Positions 38,363 through 49,158 of a stretch of 64,000 nt of DNA are shown here, one piece after another. The translations under genes were made by a program, and so were the position numbers. Position 1 is the first letter of the stretch. The number at the start of each line of letters is the position of its first letter. Under the pieces are notes generated by a model. That model did no database searches and was not told the DNA's origin. It worked only from the letters and a program-made list of their open reading frames with translations. Source of the DNA: Neocallimastix lanati (nom. inval.) (Eukaryota > Neocallimastigomycota > Neocallimastigomycetes > Neocallimastigales > Neocallimastigaceae); NCBI GenBank assembly GCA_016946835.1, contig JACVTC010000013.1, positions 1,659,501 to 1,723,500 of the forward strand. The letters run 5' to 3'.

Positions 38363-38659
38363 TAATTTAAATATAATTTTTATTAAATATTAATAAATAT
38401 CATGGATAATTTTTAATTTTATTTTCATTTTAATTTTTATTTTTTAATTTAATTTTTATTTTTATTTTTATTTTTAATTTAATAAATTGAATGTTTATTA
38501 TCTAAAATGTACTACGTATAACTTTTAACTTTAATATCTTTAAAAATGAAAAATAACTAAATATGATTTCTTTAATATAGTGATTTTAAAAAATTAGAAA
38601 TTAAAGAATCATTTACATTAGGAGTTATTTAAATCAGAAGATTTTACAATGTTAATATG

Positions 38660-39090
38660 ATTTAAAAAACTTTTTTTTTTTTTTTTTTTAAGACTGAGAT
38701 TAACGCAATACAGCCACCATATCTCTTATTTAAACGAATCTGATTCTCATTGAATTCTTTACTTATACTGTTTCGGCGTCATCATGGACTTCTCTCTAAG
38801 CAAGGCTAATATGAAAGATATTCCCTTTTTCACCGTTTTATAGGTCGTAACTACTTTTTAATGATCTCTTGAACCATTATCAAGAGATGAGCTCTCTCTA
38901 TACTAACAATTATAATCAAGAAAATAGGAATAATTATCATGGCGAATGAATAAACTTCGTTTATAGGGAAAAACCCTATAGGATAAAATTATATTAATTC
39001 AGGTCCCGAGGCCGATCCAAAAAACCTTATATATATTAGACCCGAAGTAATAGCCACTAAGATAAAAACTAGAAAAACATCATTGAAAAT
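38660..39090 (-). mobile_element. Poly-A-tailed structured island, SINE-like or retroposed RNA
   Basis: A GC-richer island of about 390 bases. Read on the minus strand it ends in ...AATCTCAGTCTT followed by about 20 A (T run 38668-38689), the mark of a retroposed RNA. It has clear hairpins: ATCTCTTGA paired with TCAAGAGAT (38869-38898), CCTATAG... with ...CTATAGG around a run of A/T (38962-38984), and GGTCCCGAGGCC (39002-39013). No open frame is convincing in either strand, and no good A/B-box pair was found, so it is not clearly tRNA-derived. It could be a LINE 3' end of another family or a retroposed small RNA. Confidence 0.45.
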
Positions 39091-39654
39091 AATTATAATA
39101 TTTAATTTTTTTTTAGTAAGAATTAAAGTTTATTAATTAATTGAATTATTAATTAAGCAATTATATTTGATACTATTAAAGTTCTTTTCATTATTTGGTT
39201 AAATTTGTGAATATGTAATAAACTTTATATTTTTTCATTTCATTATATATATTATTTCATTATTTATATTGCAAAAGAAAAAACATTATATCTCCAATAT
39301 AATTGACTGATTTCCATAAAAAAAATTTTTTTTTTATTCTATATATTTCTTTTTTTAATATTATTCTTTTTTTAAAAAAATAAAAAATGATTATTAATTG
39401 GAAATTTCATATTTTTGTTATTCTTATTAATTGAGGAGTTTCATAAAGTTAATTAACTTTATTAGTATATATAAACATATAATTGTTTATGAAAAGATTT
39501 TTAAGAGTAAGTTTTTTTTTTTTTTTACATTAATAAAATATTAATTTTTTTAATGTGTGATCCGATCAATTATTTTTTTATCATAAATATTTTTATTTTT
39601 ATAATTTTCCCTATTTTATAATAAATTTTATACTCAAAATATATTAAATTACAA
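39091..39654. other. AT-rich spacer
   Basis: No gene. At 39548-39570 the word TTTTTAATGTGTGATCCGAT begins one half of an inverted pair whose mate is at 42060-42083. Confidence 0.45.
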
Positions 39655-39930
39655 CTATTCTATTAAAAAATATATATATGTATTTCTATTAAAAATTAGA
39701 AATTTAATTTTAATTTATTCCAATTTTAAATTTCATTAATTTAATGAAATTTAAAGAAACTAAAAAGTTAAAATTTTATTTTATTTATTATTAAATATGC
39801 GTAGCCCTAAATATCATAATTCCTTATAATCATTTATATATCTTCTAAACTTTTTCTCATAGTAATTGAAACAATTATATTTAAAATATATATATATATA
39901 TATTTTTCATTTTTAGTTCATAAATTTGGA
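39655..39930. repeat. Conserved 3' flank of a mostly deleted family gene
   Basis: Keeps the family order: hairpin TTTCATTAATTTAATGAAA (39730), TGCGTAGCCCTAAATATCAT (39798), and TTTTTCTCATAGTAATTGAA (39852), then the gene remnant. Confidence 0.65.
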
Positions 39931-39985
39931 TTTAGTCATCATCAAAGTTGAATAACATCTAATAAATATTGGTGAGCTGATACTA
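39931..39985 (-). pseudogene. 3'-terminal remnant of a small-protein gene
   Basis: Only the last 15-18 codons survive: TCATCATCAAAGTTGAATAA then CATCTAATAAATATTGGTGAG correspond to the ends of copies 1 and 5 (TIQ, LLD, SAH residues on the minus strand). After GAGCTGATAC the sequence turns into unrelated A/T repeats, so the rest of the gene was lost or replaced. Confidence 0.7.
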
Positions 39986-40009
39986 AATTAAAATTAAAGT
40001 TTTTAAAAT

Positions 40010-40041
40010 AAATTAAAAAAAAAATAAATAAAAATAAAATA

Positions 40042-40077
<36 letters not shown>

Positions 40078-40141
40078 CCTTATTTTTAAATTATTAAAAA
40101 TTATTATTAATTATATTCGGTGAATAAATAAAAATAAAATA

Positions 40142-40188
<47 letters not shown>

Positions 40189-40260
40189 TAATAAAAAACC
40201 TTATTTTTAAATTATTAAAAATTATTATAAATAATATAATTATATTCGGTGAATAAGTAT
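40010..40260. repeat. Tandem duplication with AAT microsatellites
   Basis: Two copies of about 115 bases, each made of (AAT)n, AAAAACCTTATTTTTAAATT, and ending in ATATTCGGTGAATAA (40114-40128 and 40244-40257). They differ mainly in AAT unit number. Confidence 0.8.
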
Positions 40261-41272
40261 ATTTTAAGATCAAAATACTTTAGTGGATAAAGAGTAATAA
40301 ATGATATTAAATAATTAATTTTATTTTCTCATTTTATTGTTATATATAATAAAAATTATCTTTACTAAGTCTTTTAATTTTTTTATTTAATATAATTTTT
40401 TTTTTTTAAACGTATTAAAAAGTTTAAATATATTAAAAATTAATATTTATATTTAATATGTTTATATTATTTTATAATATAAAATATATATAAATATAAT
40501 TAGTTTAATTATTTATTTGAGATAATTTTTTTTTTTTTTTTTTTTTTTTATGACAGCTTTAATTATTGCAAATACATTTATCCAATTAATTTATATTTAT
40601 TTTAAGTAACTTTATAATATAACAAAAACTTTAAATAAATAAATAATGAAACTTAAAATATTTAGTAAATAGACATTCTATATTGTTGAGGTTTTATATG
40701 TTCCTTTACTATCCTTATCATCAGCTATTATATAATATAATGATTAAATAAACAGCAAGTATTTAAAAAAAGATAAGTCTTATAATTCATATAAAAACCA
40801 TAAATTCATTACATATACAATAATTTTTATCATTTAGAAATGAATAAATATGAAATGAAAATCAGCAATTACAATTTTCAATACCATCGATTATTAAATC
40901 AACATTATTTGTTATTATATAATAATTCATTTGGTTTTATAAATTTTACTACATTATTAAAGAAAATATATAAAAATATTAAAATGTAAGACGTAATAAA
41001 ATCTTAAAGAGATTAATTATTTAATATGTATATATTAAATACAACTGGATATTACTAAAATGCAATTGGATATGTTAATAATAGAAATACAATAGTTAAA
41101 AATTTAATTATTCATTAATATTTAATTATAAAGATTTAAAATAAAAAAATTAAATAATTAAAAAATTAAAAAGGTTTATATATTTTAAAAAAATATAATT
41201 ATATCATATAAATATATATTTTTTAAATATTCATAAAAGTATAAAAAAATATTCTTTAAAATTTATCAAAGA

Positions 41273-41315
<43 letters not shown>

Positions 41316-41500
41316 CTCTTAAAAAAATATATTTTTTAATAAAAAACTTTAAAAAAAAATATTCTTTAAAATGTCCTTAAAAATAAAATATTCTTTTTTA
41401 AAAAAAAATATTCTTTATAAACATTTAAAAATTAAAATTGAAAGCTTTGTATATCTTTTAAAATAAATTTATTAATTATATTTTCTTTATAAATAAAATC
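40261..41500. other. AT-rich spacer
   Basis: No gene. Contains one or two ACTGGATATG units (41040-41075), a small GC-richer patch (40680-40735) without an open frame, and a TA run (41292-41315). Confidence 0.4.
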
Positions 41501-41680
41501 AATATTATCTATTATTAATATTATCTGTTTTTATTAATATCTGTTATTATTATCTGTTATTATAATTATTATAATTATTATTATTATTTGTTATGATCTG
41601 TTTTTATTATCTGTTTTTATTATCTGCTATTATTATTATCTTTTATTAATATCTGAAATTATTATCTGCTATTTTAATAA
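41501..41680. repeat. TTATCTGTT degenerate array
   Basis: About ten irregular units of TTATTATCTGTT, with ATCTGCTATT variants, mixed with ATT runs. Confidence 0.65.
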
Positions 41681-42326
41681 TAACAAATATATATAGAATT
41701 ATAAAATATTTCATTTATTTTTATTTATTTATTTATATTTATTTATAAAATTATTTTTTTTTTATGGTGTTAAATAAATCATCCGAAAGCCACATTGTGA
41801 AATGCGACATATTCACTATTATAATATAAATTTATAATAATATTCAATTATTAATGGTTAAATTTTGTTAAAAATAAAGTTTAATATTTTAATTAAGTCT
41901 TGTATAATTAAGATTTACTTATTTATTAAATTAAATATGTTTTTCATTATTTTGTATAATGTAAAATATTATGAGGCGTATTTAATCCTATAATCAAACA
42001 TTACTAAAAATATATAGTTATTAAAATAATAATAAAAATTATAATAAATAAAATAAAGTGATCGGATCACACATTAAAAAACTAAAACAAAAATAACATA
42101 TATTTAAAAAATTTTAATTTATCCAAAAAAAAATAAACTTAAAATATACTAAATTTAAAATAAATTTTATTTCTTATTTTTTTTTTTTTTTTTTAATTAA
42201 TTTCTGAGAATATTAAATTTTCAAATGATTTTTGAGATTGATAATAATTTATTATCATTATTAAATAATTTAATATATTTAGAGTTTTAATAAATTATTA
42301 TTATAAAAAAAATAAAAATAAATAAA

Positions 42327-42373
<47 letters not shown>

Positions 42374-42894
42374 CAAATTACTTTGCAGAAAAAAATAGAA
42401 AAAATTAAATTATTTAATTTTTAACTTTCATTCATTTTTATCCACTAAAAATCTTTATAAAAATAAAGTCTTAAAATTGTTAACTTTTGTTTATTTTTAT
42501 TCATTACAATTACAATAATTAATAATTAACAATTTTATTTATATCATTATTAATAATTTTTAAATTATAATGTTAACTTTTAATTTTTTTTTTTTTTATT
42601 TTTAAAAACTTTATATTTAATAAATTATTATTATTATTTTTATTATTATTATTATTTAAAAAAAAAATATAAATATTACCTTAATTTTCTTACAAAAAAA
42701 TTTTAAACTTAATCATTCATAAAAAAATTTTTTTTTCTTGTTTCAAGAAACTATTCATAAGAAATAAGAAGAAATAAAAAAAAAAAAATAAAAAACAAAA
42801 AAAACTTTATATTTAATATTTAATAAATTATTATTATTTTTATTATTAATATATATATATTAAAAATTTAAATATCTTTAAAATAATAATAAAA
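41681..42894. other. AT-rich spacer upstream of the plus-strand family copy
   Basis: Contains the mate GATCGGATCACACATTAAA (42061) of the inverted pair at 39548, and A/T homopolymers (42330-42365). The last 100 bases before 42895 are the presumed promoter/5' UTR of copy 5: pure A/T with AATAATAATAAAA directly before the ATG. Confidence 0.45.
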
Positions 42895-43287
42895 ATGACT
42901 ACTGATATTACTACTCGCAAATATCGTCATGTTATTCCAATAATGATGCGTCTCAAGAGAGAACCATCTTGTAAAGATATGGCTTTTAAACCAGAATCTC
43001 CATTTCCAAATGCAGAAACAGTTCTTCAAAAAAAAAAAAGTGAAGGTAAAAAAAATCCAAGTGTTCAAGATCTTGCAAGTGCCCTTTTTATTGAATCTAA
43101 TAAATGGTTAAAAGCTAATGGATTTAAAGAATTTATTCCAAGTCAAAATCTAGGATGGACTTTAAAGGATGGCATTCTTTCTCGTCCAGGAGCTAAAGTT
43201 CGTTTTGATGCTAAATCTATTTCAAGAAAACAATCAGCTCATCGAATTTTATTAGATACTATTCAACGTAATGATACCCATATTTAA
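42895..43287 (+). CDS. Small basic protein, cluster family, copy 5 (only plus-strand copy)
   Basis: 130 aa. Core preserved (YRHVIP, MMRLKREPSCKD, SPFPNA, NPSVQDLASALF, PSQNLGWTLKDG, SRPGAKV). Three departures: KKK in place of KIK after the VLQ helix, ESNKW for ECNKW, and VRFDAKS for VCFDAKS, so both otherwise shared cysteines of the C-terminal half are gone. That argues against a cysteine-dependent function in at least this copy. The downstream flank (43288-43620) is the inverted form of the conserved 3' flank, with AGGGCTACGCAAA at 43433. With the remnant at 39931 it forms an outward-facing pair, suggesting an inversion or head-to-head duplication. No recognised domain. Confidence 0.75.
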   Translation: MTTDITTRKYRHVIPIMMRLKREPSCKDMAFKPESPFPNAETVLQKKKSEGKKNPSVQDLASALFIESNKWLKANGFKEFIPSQNLGWTLKDGILSRPGAKVRFDAKSISRKQSAHRILLDTIQRNDTHI

Positions 43288-43620
43288 ATTTATGAATAGC
43301 TTATAAAAAAAAAAATAAAATAAAATAAATAAGAAAATTTTTATAATTTCATTTAAATATAATGGTTTCAGCTACTGTCGTGAGAAAAAGTTCAGAAGAT
43401 GTATACATGATTATTACAGATTAGGATATATATAGGGCTACGCAAATTTTTATAACGAATAAACATATTCGAATGTTTTTTTTTTTTTTTTTTTTTTTTT
43501 GTTCTTTTTTTTTTAGTTTATATAAATTTCATTATTATTAATGAAATTTAAAATTGAAATAAATTAGAAATAAATTTCTAATTTTTTAAGAAAAGATTTT
43601 TAAAGAAGTTATAATTGGAA
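43288..43620. repeat. Conserved 3' flank with hairpin repeat, inverted
   Basis: Reverse complement of the flank below copies 2-4: GTGAGAAAAAGTTCAGAAGA (43379), TATAGGGCTACGCAAAT (43430), T run, then the hairpin TTTCATTATTATTAATGAAA (43527). Confidence 0.65.
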
Positions 43621-43745
43621 CTCTGTACATAAAATAAATTCAAAAATAGTAAAATTGAATTCTGTATATAAAATAAATTTAAAAATAGTATAATTGAATT
43701 CTGTATATAAAATAAATTTAAAAATACAAGAAATATAATAAAATA
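43610..43745. repeat. Three tandem units of about 40 bases
   Basis: The unit TTGAATTCTGTATATAAAAT followed by AAATTTAAAAATAGTATAA is repeated three times; the first unit differs slightly (GGAACTCTGTACATAAAAT). Confidence 0.75.
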
Positions 43746-44939
43746 TATTATGTATGAAAATAATAATAATTAATAAATAATCATTTAAAACGATAATGTT
43801 ATAATATATGAAAAAAAAATTATACTCTTTCTAATATTTTCAATAAAAATATAAAGAAGCTTACAAAATATAATAAATAAAAAAAATAAAAAAAATAAAA
43901 AAAAAAAAGTAATCAAATTGCGTATTTAATATATAAAATGAATAATAAAGTTATTGATATAATGATTGAATCAACAATGAATATAAATAATAAAAAATAA
44001 CAAAATAAAATTTTTTAAAAATAATTAGAATTAATATTATTCGTTAATTTTTTTTTCTTTATACTGAGAAATAGTAATGAGTAATAAGGGCAATAAGGCC
44101 TCTCTATTCTTCCTTTATACGTATTATAACAGATAATGCAAAAAGACGTTAAAGTGGGCATCTATAGGTAAGTGATCTTCCTGTACCATCTTTAGGAATG
44201 ACAAACGATACAATGTTTAAATGAACAAACCAAATTTTTTAGTCAAAAATAATGATAATAATGTATATCATAAAAATTATTTATCGAATACCACTTTATT
44301 AATATATATATATTTTTTGAATAATATTCTATATCTATTATATTGTTATATTTTTTTATAGAATATATTACTATATTATAATTCCAATATTTTTTAATCT
44401 ATTATTGATTTTAATTATTTTCTTCATAGTTATTTCCATAATATTATTACTTTTAATATATTTAATACTCTCCAAAGCATATATCTATTATATATCATTT
44501 ATATTAAATCCAAAGAATGGTGCAAAATAAAGAATTGTAACTGGGTACAAAAAGGATTAAGATATTAGTTGGAAATGTAATTATACTATTACGACCAAAA
44601 TATTTTTCATCTTAATTTATTTGTGAGACTGATTTTTAAATTATATAATCATTTTTAATATATATATATTATATTATATATGAAGTTTAAAAAGTATATA
44701 AACTTTATAATTTAAATACATTGCATATGTAATTACTCAATAAGATAGGCCTAAAATAACATAAATAAGTAATTAATAAATTAACAAATTTGTTAATACA
44801 AAACAAATTGAAAATTTAAATTAATAATACAAATAAAAAAAAAATAATAAAATAATAAAATAATAAAATAATAAAATAATAAAATAAAAAGTAAAAAATA
44901 AAAATAATAATAAAAATAAAAATAATAATAAAAATAAAC

Positions 44940-45001
<62 letters not shown>

Positions 45002-45577
45002 GAAATGTAATATCATATGTGATATTCCAACATTAAATAAATTTATATTTTCATATTTTATCATTAAAACTTCATTAATTTAAATTATCATATTATCATT
45101 CGTAAAATATATATATATATATATTTATAATAATAAATATATTATTTTTATTTTTACATAAAAATAAATCATCTCATAATAAATGTTTGATTATTTTTTT
45201 TTATATTTTCTATTTTAATAATTCTATTATTATTTCTTATTAAATACAAAATCTATAATATATTTTTCAAGAGTCAGAATGTGATTACTGAATCCTTCTT
45301 ATACAGAAAACATAAAAATACTGTATCATTAAATCATTTCTGTACTTTGACGGAAATTAAATATATATATAAATTATATAGCCCAACCTATATAAATTAT
45401 TATTTAATGAATATAATTTCTATATAATTTATCATCCTCTGAGTCGTCCCTTCTAATTGTTTCTACATTGCATATTTTATTTCAAATATAAATAAAAAAA
45501 AACTGCATAATCCAATATTTTAAAAATTAAAAAAGAATAAGAATAAATAACCTTTTTTTTTTTAATGATTAATGAAT
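43746..45577. other. Spacer with one unexplained GC-richer island
   Basis: Mostly A/T with AAT arrays (44840-45000). The island at about 44050-44230 (TAAGGGCAATAAGGCCTCTC and onward) stands out in composition but has no open frame, no poly-A/T tail and no clear tRNA boxes. A second milder patch (45260-45480) lies just below copy 6 and contains GAGTCGTCCC, echoed by ATCGTCCC below copy 7. Confidence 0.4.
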
Positions 45578-45970
45578 TTATATTTGAGCACCATCATGTT
45601 TAATAGTTTCAGATAAAATTCGATGAGCCGATTGCTGTCTTGAAATAGACTTTGCAAAAAAACAAACTTTAGCTCCTGGTCGAGAAATAACTCCATCCTT
45701 TAAAGTCCATCCAAGATTTTGACTTGGAATAAATTCTTTAAATCCATTCGCTTTCAACCATTTATTACATTCCACAAATAAAGCATTGGCAAGATCTTGT
45801 GCACTTGGATTATTATTACCTTCACTTTTAATTTTATGAAGAACCATTTCAGCATTTGGAAATGGTGATTGTGGTTTAAAAGCCATATTTTTACATGATG
45901 GTTCTCTCTTGAGACGCATCATAGTTGGAATAGGATGACGATATTGACGAGTAGCAGTTGTAGTTGACAT
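45578..45970 (-). CDS. Small basic protein, cluster family, copy 6
   Basis: 130 aa, starting MSTTTATRQYRHPIP. Core keeps MMRLKREPSCKNMAF, SPFPNAEMVL, NPSAQDLANALFVECNKW and PSQNLGWTLKDG. It differs from its near-twin at 50.6 kb at three residues: Thr4/Ala4, Pro13/Ala13, and Phe in CFFAKS where every other copy has Asp (CFDAKS). The loss of this otherwise invariant Asp may mean the copy is starting to decay or has a changed role. Nine nucleotide differences to copy 7 by eye, yet the flanks are unrelated on both sides. No known domain. Confidence 0.75.
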   Translation of the reverse strand: MSTTTATRQYRHPIPTMMRLKREPSCKNMAFKPQSPFPNAEMVLHKIKSEGNNNPSAQDLANALFVECNKWLKANGFKEFIPSQNLGWTLKDGVISRPGAKVCFFAKSISRQQSAHRILSETIKHDGAQI

Positions 45971-46733
45971 TTTTTTTATTATTAGTAATATTGTTTTTAA
46001 ATTATTAATTTTAAAACTATTAATTACTTTCTATAATTTAGAAATTCTTATTTTTTATTTTTTTTTTCTAATCTTTTTAAATTAAACTTATTTTAAAGAA
46101 TTATTTAATATTATAATTTTTAATTAATCAGCAATGATTAATATTTTTTTAAAAGAAGAATTACCCTGTTTTTATATTTTTTTTTTTTTTAAAAAGATTC
46201 CTTCTATAATGATAAATATGATTAATAAAAAATATAATAAATTTTTAATATTTTTTCTATATAGATAATGTAAACAATTATATTTTGATAATATATTAAA
46301 ATATATTGTTATCAATATCATTTTAATATAATTTAAACAAATTATAATTAGCTATTTAAATTATACCCTTATCAAAAATTTTATATATATGTTATCAGTT
46401 ATTTATATTTTAATTATATTATAATTATATAAAAAAAAATGTATTATTTATAGATATAGTAATCAATTGAAATTTAGGGATTAATCTAAAATTTGAGAAA
46501 AATCTTCATCAATATGTAAAACAATCCTTAAAAATAAAATATATATATATAGTCAAAACTCAAAACTAATCAGTAGATTAAGCTATTTAATATATAAAGT
46601 AATAATAAATATAGTCTATATAATTAATATTATGTATATATCATGAATGTTATAATGATAAGTATTAAATACTAAATATTTAAATTAATAATTATATATC
46701 AAAATTATGAATTTTATATTATAATAAATAATA

Positions 46734-46766
<33 letters not shown>

Positions 46767-47390
46767 AATTAAATATTTAAGTTAACATTAAATATAAATA
46801 TAATATTAAGTTAAATTTGTTATTATTTATAAGTATAGAATAATCATTATCTTCTATATAATATTTTTTTTTATTTGTTTGTTTGTTTTTTAAATTATCT
46901 TCACTCTATTTGTATAACTAATAAAATATAATGAAAAACAAAGTTTTATAATTCTTCTTTTCAATAATTATAATTTGCAATTAAAAAGTTTATAGTAGTT
47001 GAATTTTTATTAATTAAAAATATCTATTATAGATAATTTTTTTAAATAGCTTTAACTAATATATAAAATTAAAAAAGTATAAATTATTTCTAATTAATAA
47101 AATAGTAAAGTAAAATTAATATAGGTATAAATCAAAGATTTATTTAATTATTAAAATATATAATATAATAAAAAAAAATATAAATATAATTATAAATATA
47201 AATATAAATATAAATATAAATAAAAATAAAAAAAATAATTTTTCTTCTAATGTTATAAATTAATAATAAAAATAATATATATATATACACTTTATTTATA
47301 ATAATAAATAAATATTTATATATATATTTAAATATGACAATTTTTAATATAATTTATATTACTATAAAATATTCATAAATAAATTGTTAT
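45971..47390. other. AT-rich spacer
   Basis: Presumed upstream region of copy 6, then featureless A/T with a TA run at 46740-46763 and an ATAAAT run at 47180-47225. No gene. Confidence 0.4.
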
Positions 47391-47590
47391 CCTCTATTCG
47401 ATTTAGTATCAAAATAGGTTTTAGCTCCTGAACAAAATCATTTGAAGTTCATTTAATTCATTAAATATAAAATAAATTGTTTTAAAACTTAAAAAGATAA
47501 AAAAAAAATAAAATAATTTATTACTCGCTTAAAATATTTAGTCTTCAACTTGGAGCAATAAATTTTTTAAATTTAATATATAAAAAAATT
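47385..47590 (-). pseudogene. Fragment of a small-protein gene
   Basis: Two pieces in the right order on the minus strand: CTATTCGATTTAGTATCAAAATAGGTTTTAGCTCCTG-like sequence (47394-47430, equal to the AKS...PGAKV region) with TTTGAAGTTCAT (47442), and TCTTCAACTTGGAGCAATAAATTTTTTAAAT-like sequence (47541-47572, the PSQNLG region), separated by about 90 bases of A/T insertion. The remaining coding region is gone. Confidence 0.6.
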
Positions 47591-48691
47591 ATAGTAATTA
47601 ATTATTTTAAAAATAGAATTTAAATTTATATTTATTTAAATATCTATAATTATATATGATAAAATATTGTTATTTATTTACGATTATCTAATTTATTCTT
47701 TTTTTTTTTTAATTAATTCTTATTTTAGAGTTGTAGAAAGTTATTAATTTTTTTAATTTAAATATTATTTAATAAAAAAAAATATTTTATTGCTTTTTCT
47801 TCTTAATTATTAAAATTATTCATAATTATAAAAAAATAAAACAATCACTATTAAATGAAACTTTTATATTATTATTTAAAAGTAAAAATTTTTACTGCTA
47901 ATTATAAAAAATTAAATATATAAGATAGAACCCTCAAAAGTTTAAAATGAAACACTTATTTATTATCAACAATAATAAGTATTGTAACGATATAATCATT
48001 AATAATATTAATATATATATTAATTAATTGCAAAAGCATTAATCAAAAATTATTTTCATATAAAACACAGTATGGTTTTTTTTAAGTATTCTTTATTTGT
48101 TAAAAAAATATCATTATAATAATATTTCTTTATATAAATAAATATATAATGTCTATTTAATAAAATGAGTAGAATAAAAATAAATAAAAATAAAGTAATG
48201 AATTAAATAAAAGGACAATATTTAAAATTCTAAAATTTTATTTTATTATTTTTTTATTATTATATTTAAATAATATTTATAAATATGTTTATCAATAGTA
48301 TATATAAATTATAATTTTTAATAAAAAAATTCATAAAGAATATTTATAATTACATATATATATAGTGATGATATAAATATTACATTTATAAAAATATAAT
48401 ACTATGTATCATACATGTAGAAATTAATAATATAAATATTATATATAATATTACCATTAACAATAAATTTTAATATTTTATTTATTTATATACTAATAAA
48501 TTAATTTTAAAAAATATATATATATAATATATAATATTTTTTTAATATCAATAGTCTTAATAGTCTTATTTAATATTAATATTACTGATAACACCATTCT
48601 TTTCCTTTAAAATAATCAAAAAAAAAATTTTTTTTTTAAAAAATATTCCTGATATACAGAATTAAATTCCATTTAAATTAAATTTATTTAA
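47591..48691. other. AT-rich spacer
   Basis: No gene, RNA or organised repeat is visible; A/T sequence with minor TA runs. Confidence 0.45.
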
Positions 48692-48701
48692 TTTTTTTTT
48701 T

Positions 48702-49158
48702 GCCATGTTGGTCCAGTCGGTTAGGACGATACAGGTCACTGTAGAGGGCGGGGTTCGAATCCTCGGCATGGCACCAAATAATCGGATGAGGTTTCTATCC
48801 TGGGATATCATGAGACCACACGTGATGTCCATAAGGCTTTCCCTCAGATGATTATTTCACCCAACCCTGATACTACGCTTTGAATTGAAGCATAGACCTT
48901 GATGATTGTAAAATTTCCAATCGCCAATGATTACACCCACTAGGGAGGAGTTAATGGTTCCGTTCTGATGCTCGTGGTCATTAGAGATATATGTAGGAAC
49001 GTTAGGAATGCATCTCCGGGCAGTGTGTAACGACGATTGAGAGCGGCGAAGCTGATACAGTATGCCAATAACTCATCACCTTACAGTTAATTAATAACTG
49101 TATGGCCATATGGGAGATGGGTACCCATATGTGCAAGTCTATGTTTTTTTTTTTTTTT
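48702..49158 (+). mobile_element. SINE-like element with tRNA-derived head
   Basis: The first 75 bases (48702-48776) fold as a tRNA: 7-bp acceptor stem GCCATGT/GCATGGC, D stem GTCC/GGAC, T arm CGGGG-TTCGAAT-CCTCG, then A and an encoded CCA. The anticodon stem TACAG/CTGTA closes a loop of only four bases (GTCA), so it is unlikely to be a decoding tRNA. A body of about 365 bases without an open frame follows; its last part contains the hairpin CATATGGG/CCCATATG (49107-49131). It ends in a T15 run (49144-49158), which could be a Pol III terminator or part of the target. The last 150 bases of the body recur at 53.87 kb. This is the GC-richest non-coding island in the window. A tRNA-class SINE is the best reading; a tRNA gene beside an unrelated RNA gene is the alternative. 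Confidence 0.75.
48709..48762 (+). promoter_or_regulatory. Internal Pol III promoter (A and B boxes) of the SINE-like element
   Basis: A box TGGTCCAGTCGG at 48709-48720 and B box GGTTCGAATCC at 48752-48762 match the consensus (TRGYNNARNNGG; GGTTCRANNCC) at tRNA spacing. Both look intact, so the element may still be transcribable. Confidence 0.8.

Noticed and set aside
48702-48776. Functional tRNA gene
   Set aside because: Anticodon loop of four bases cannot present a normal anticodon, and the head runs straight into a body shared with another element.
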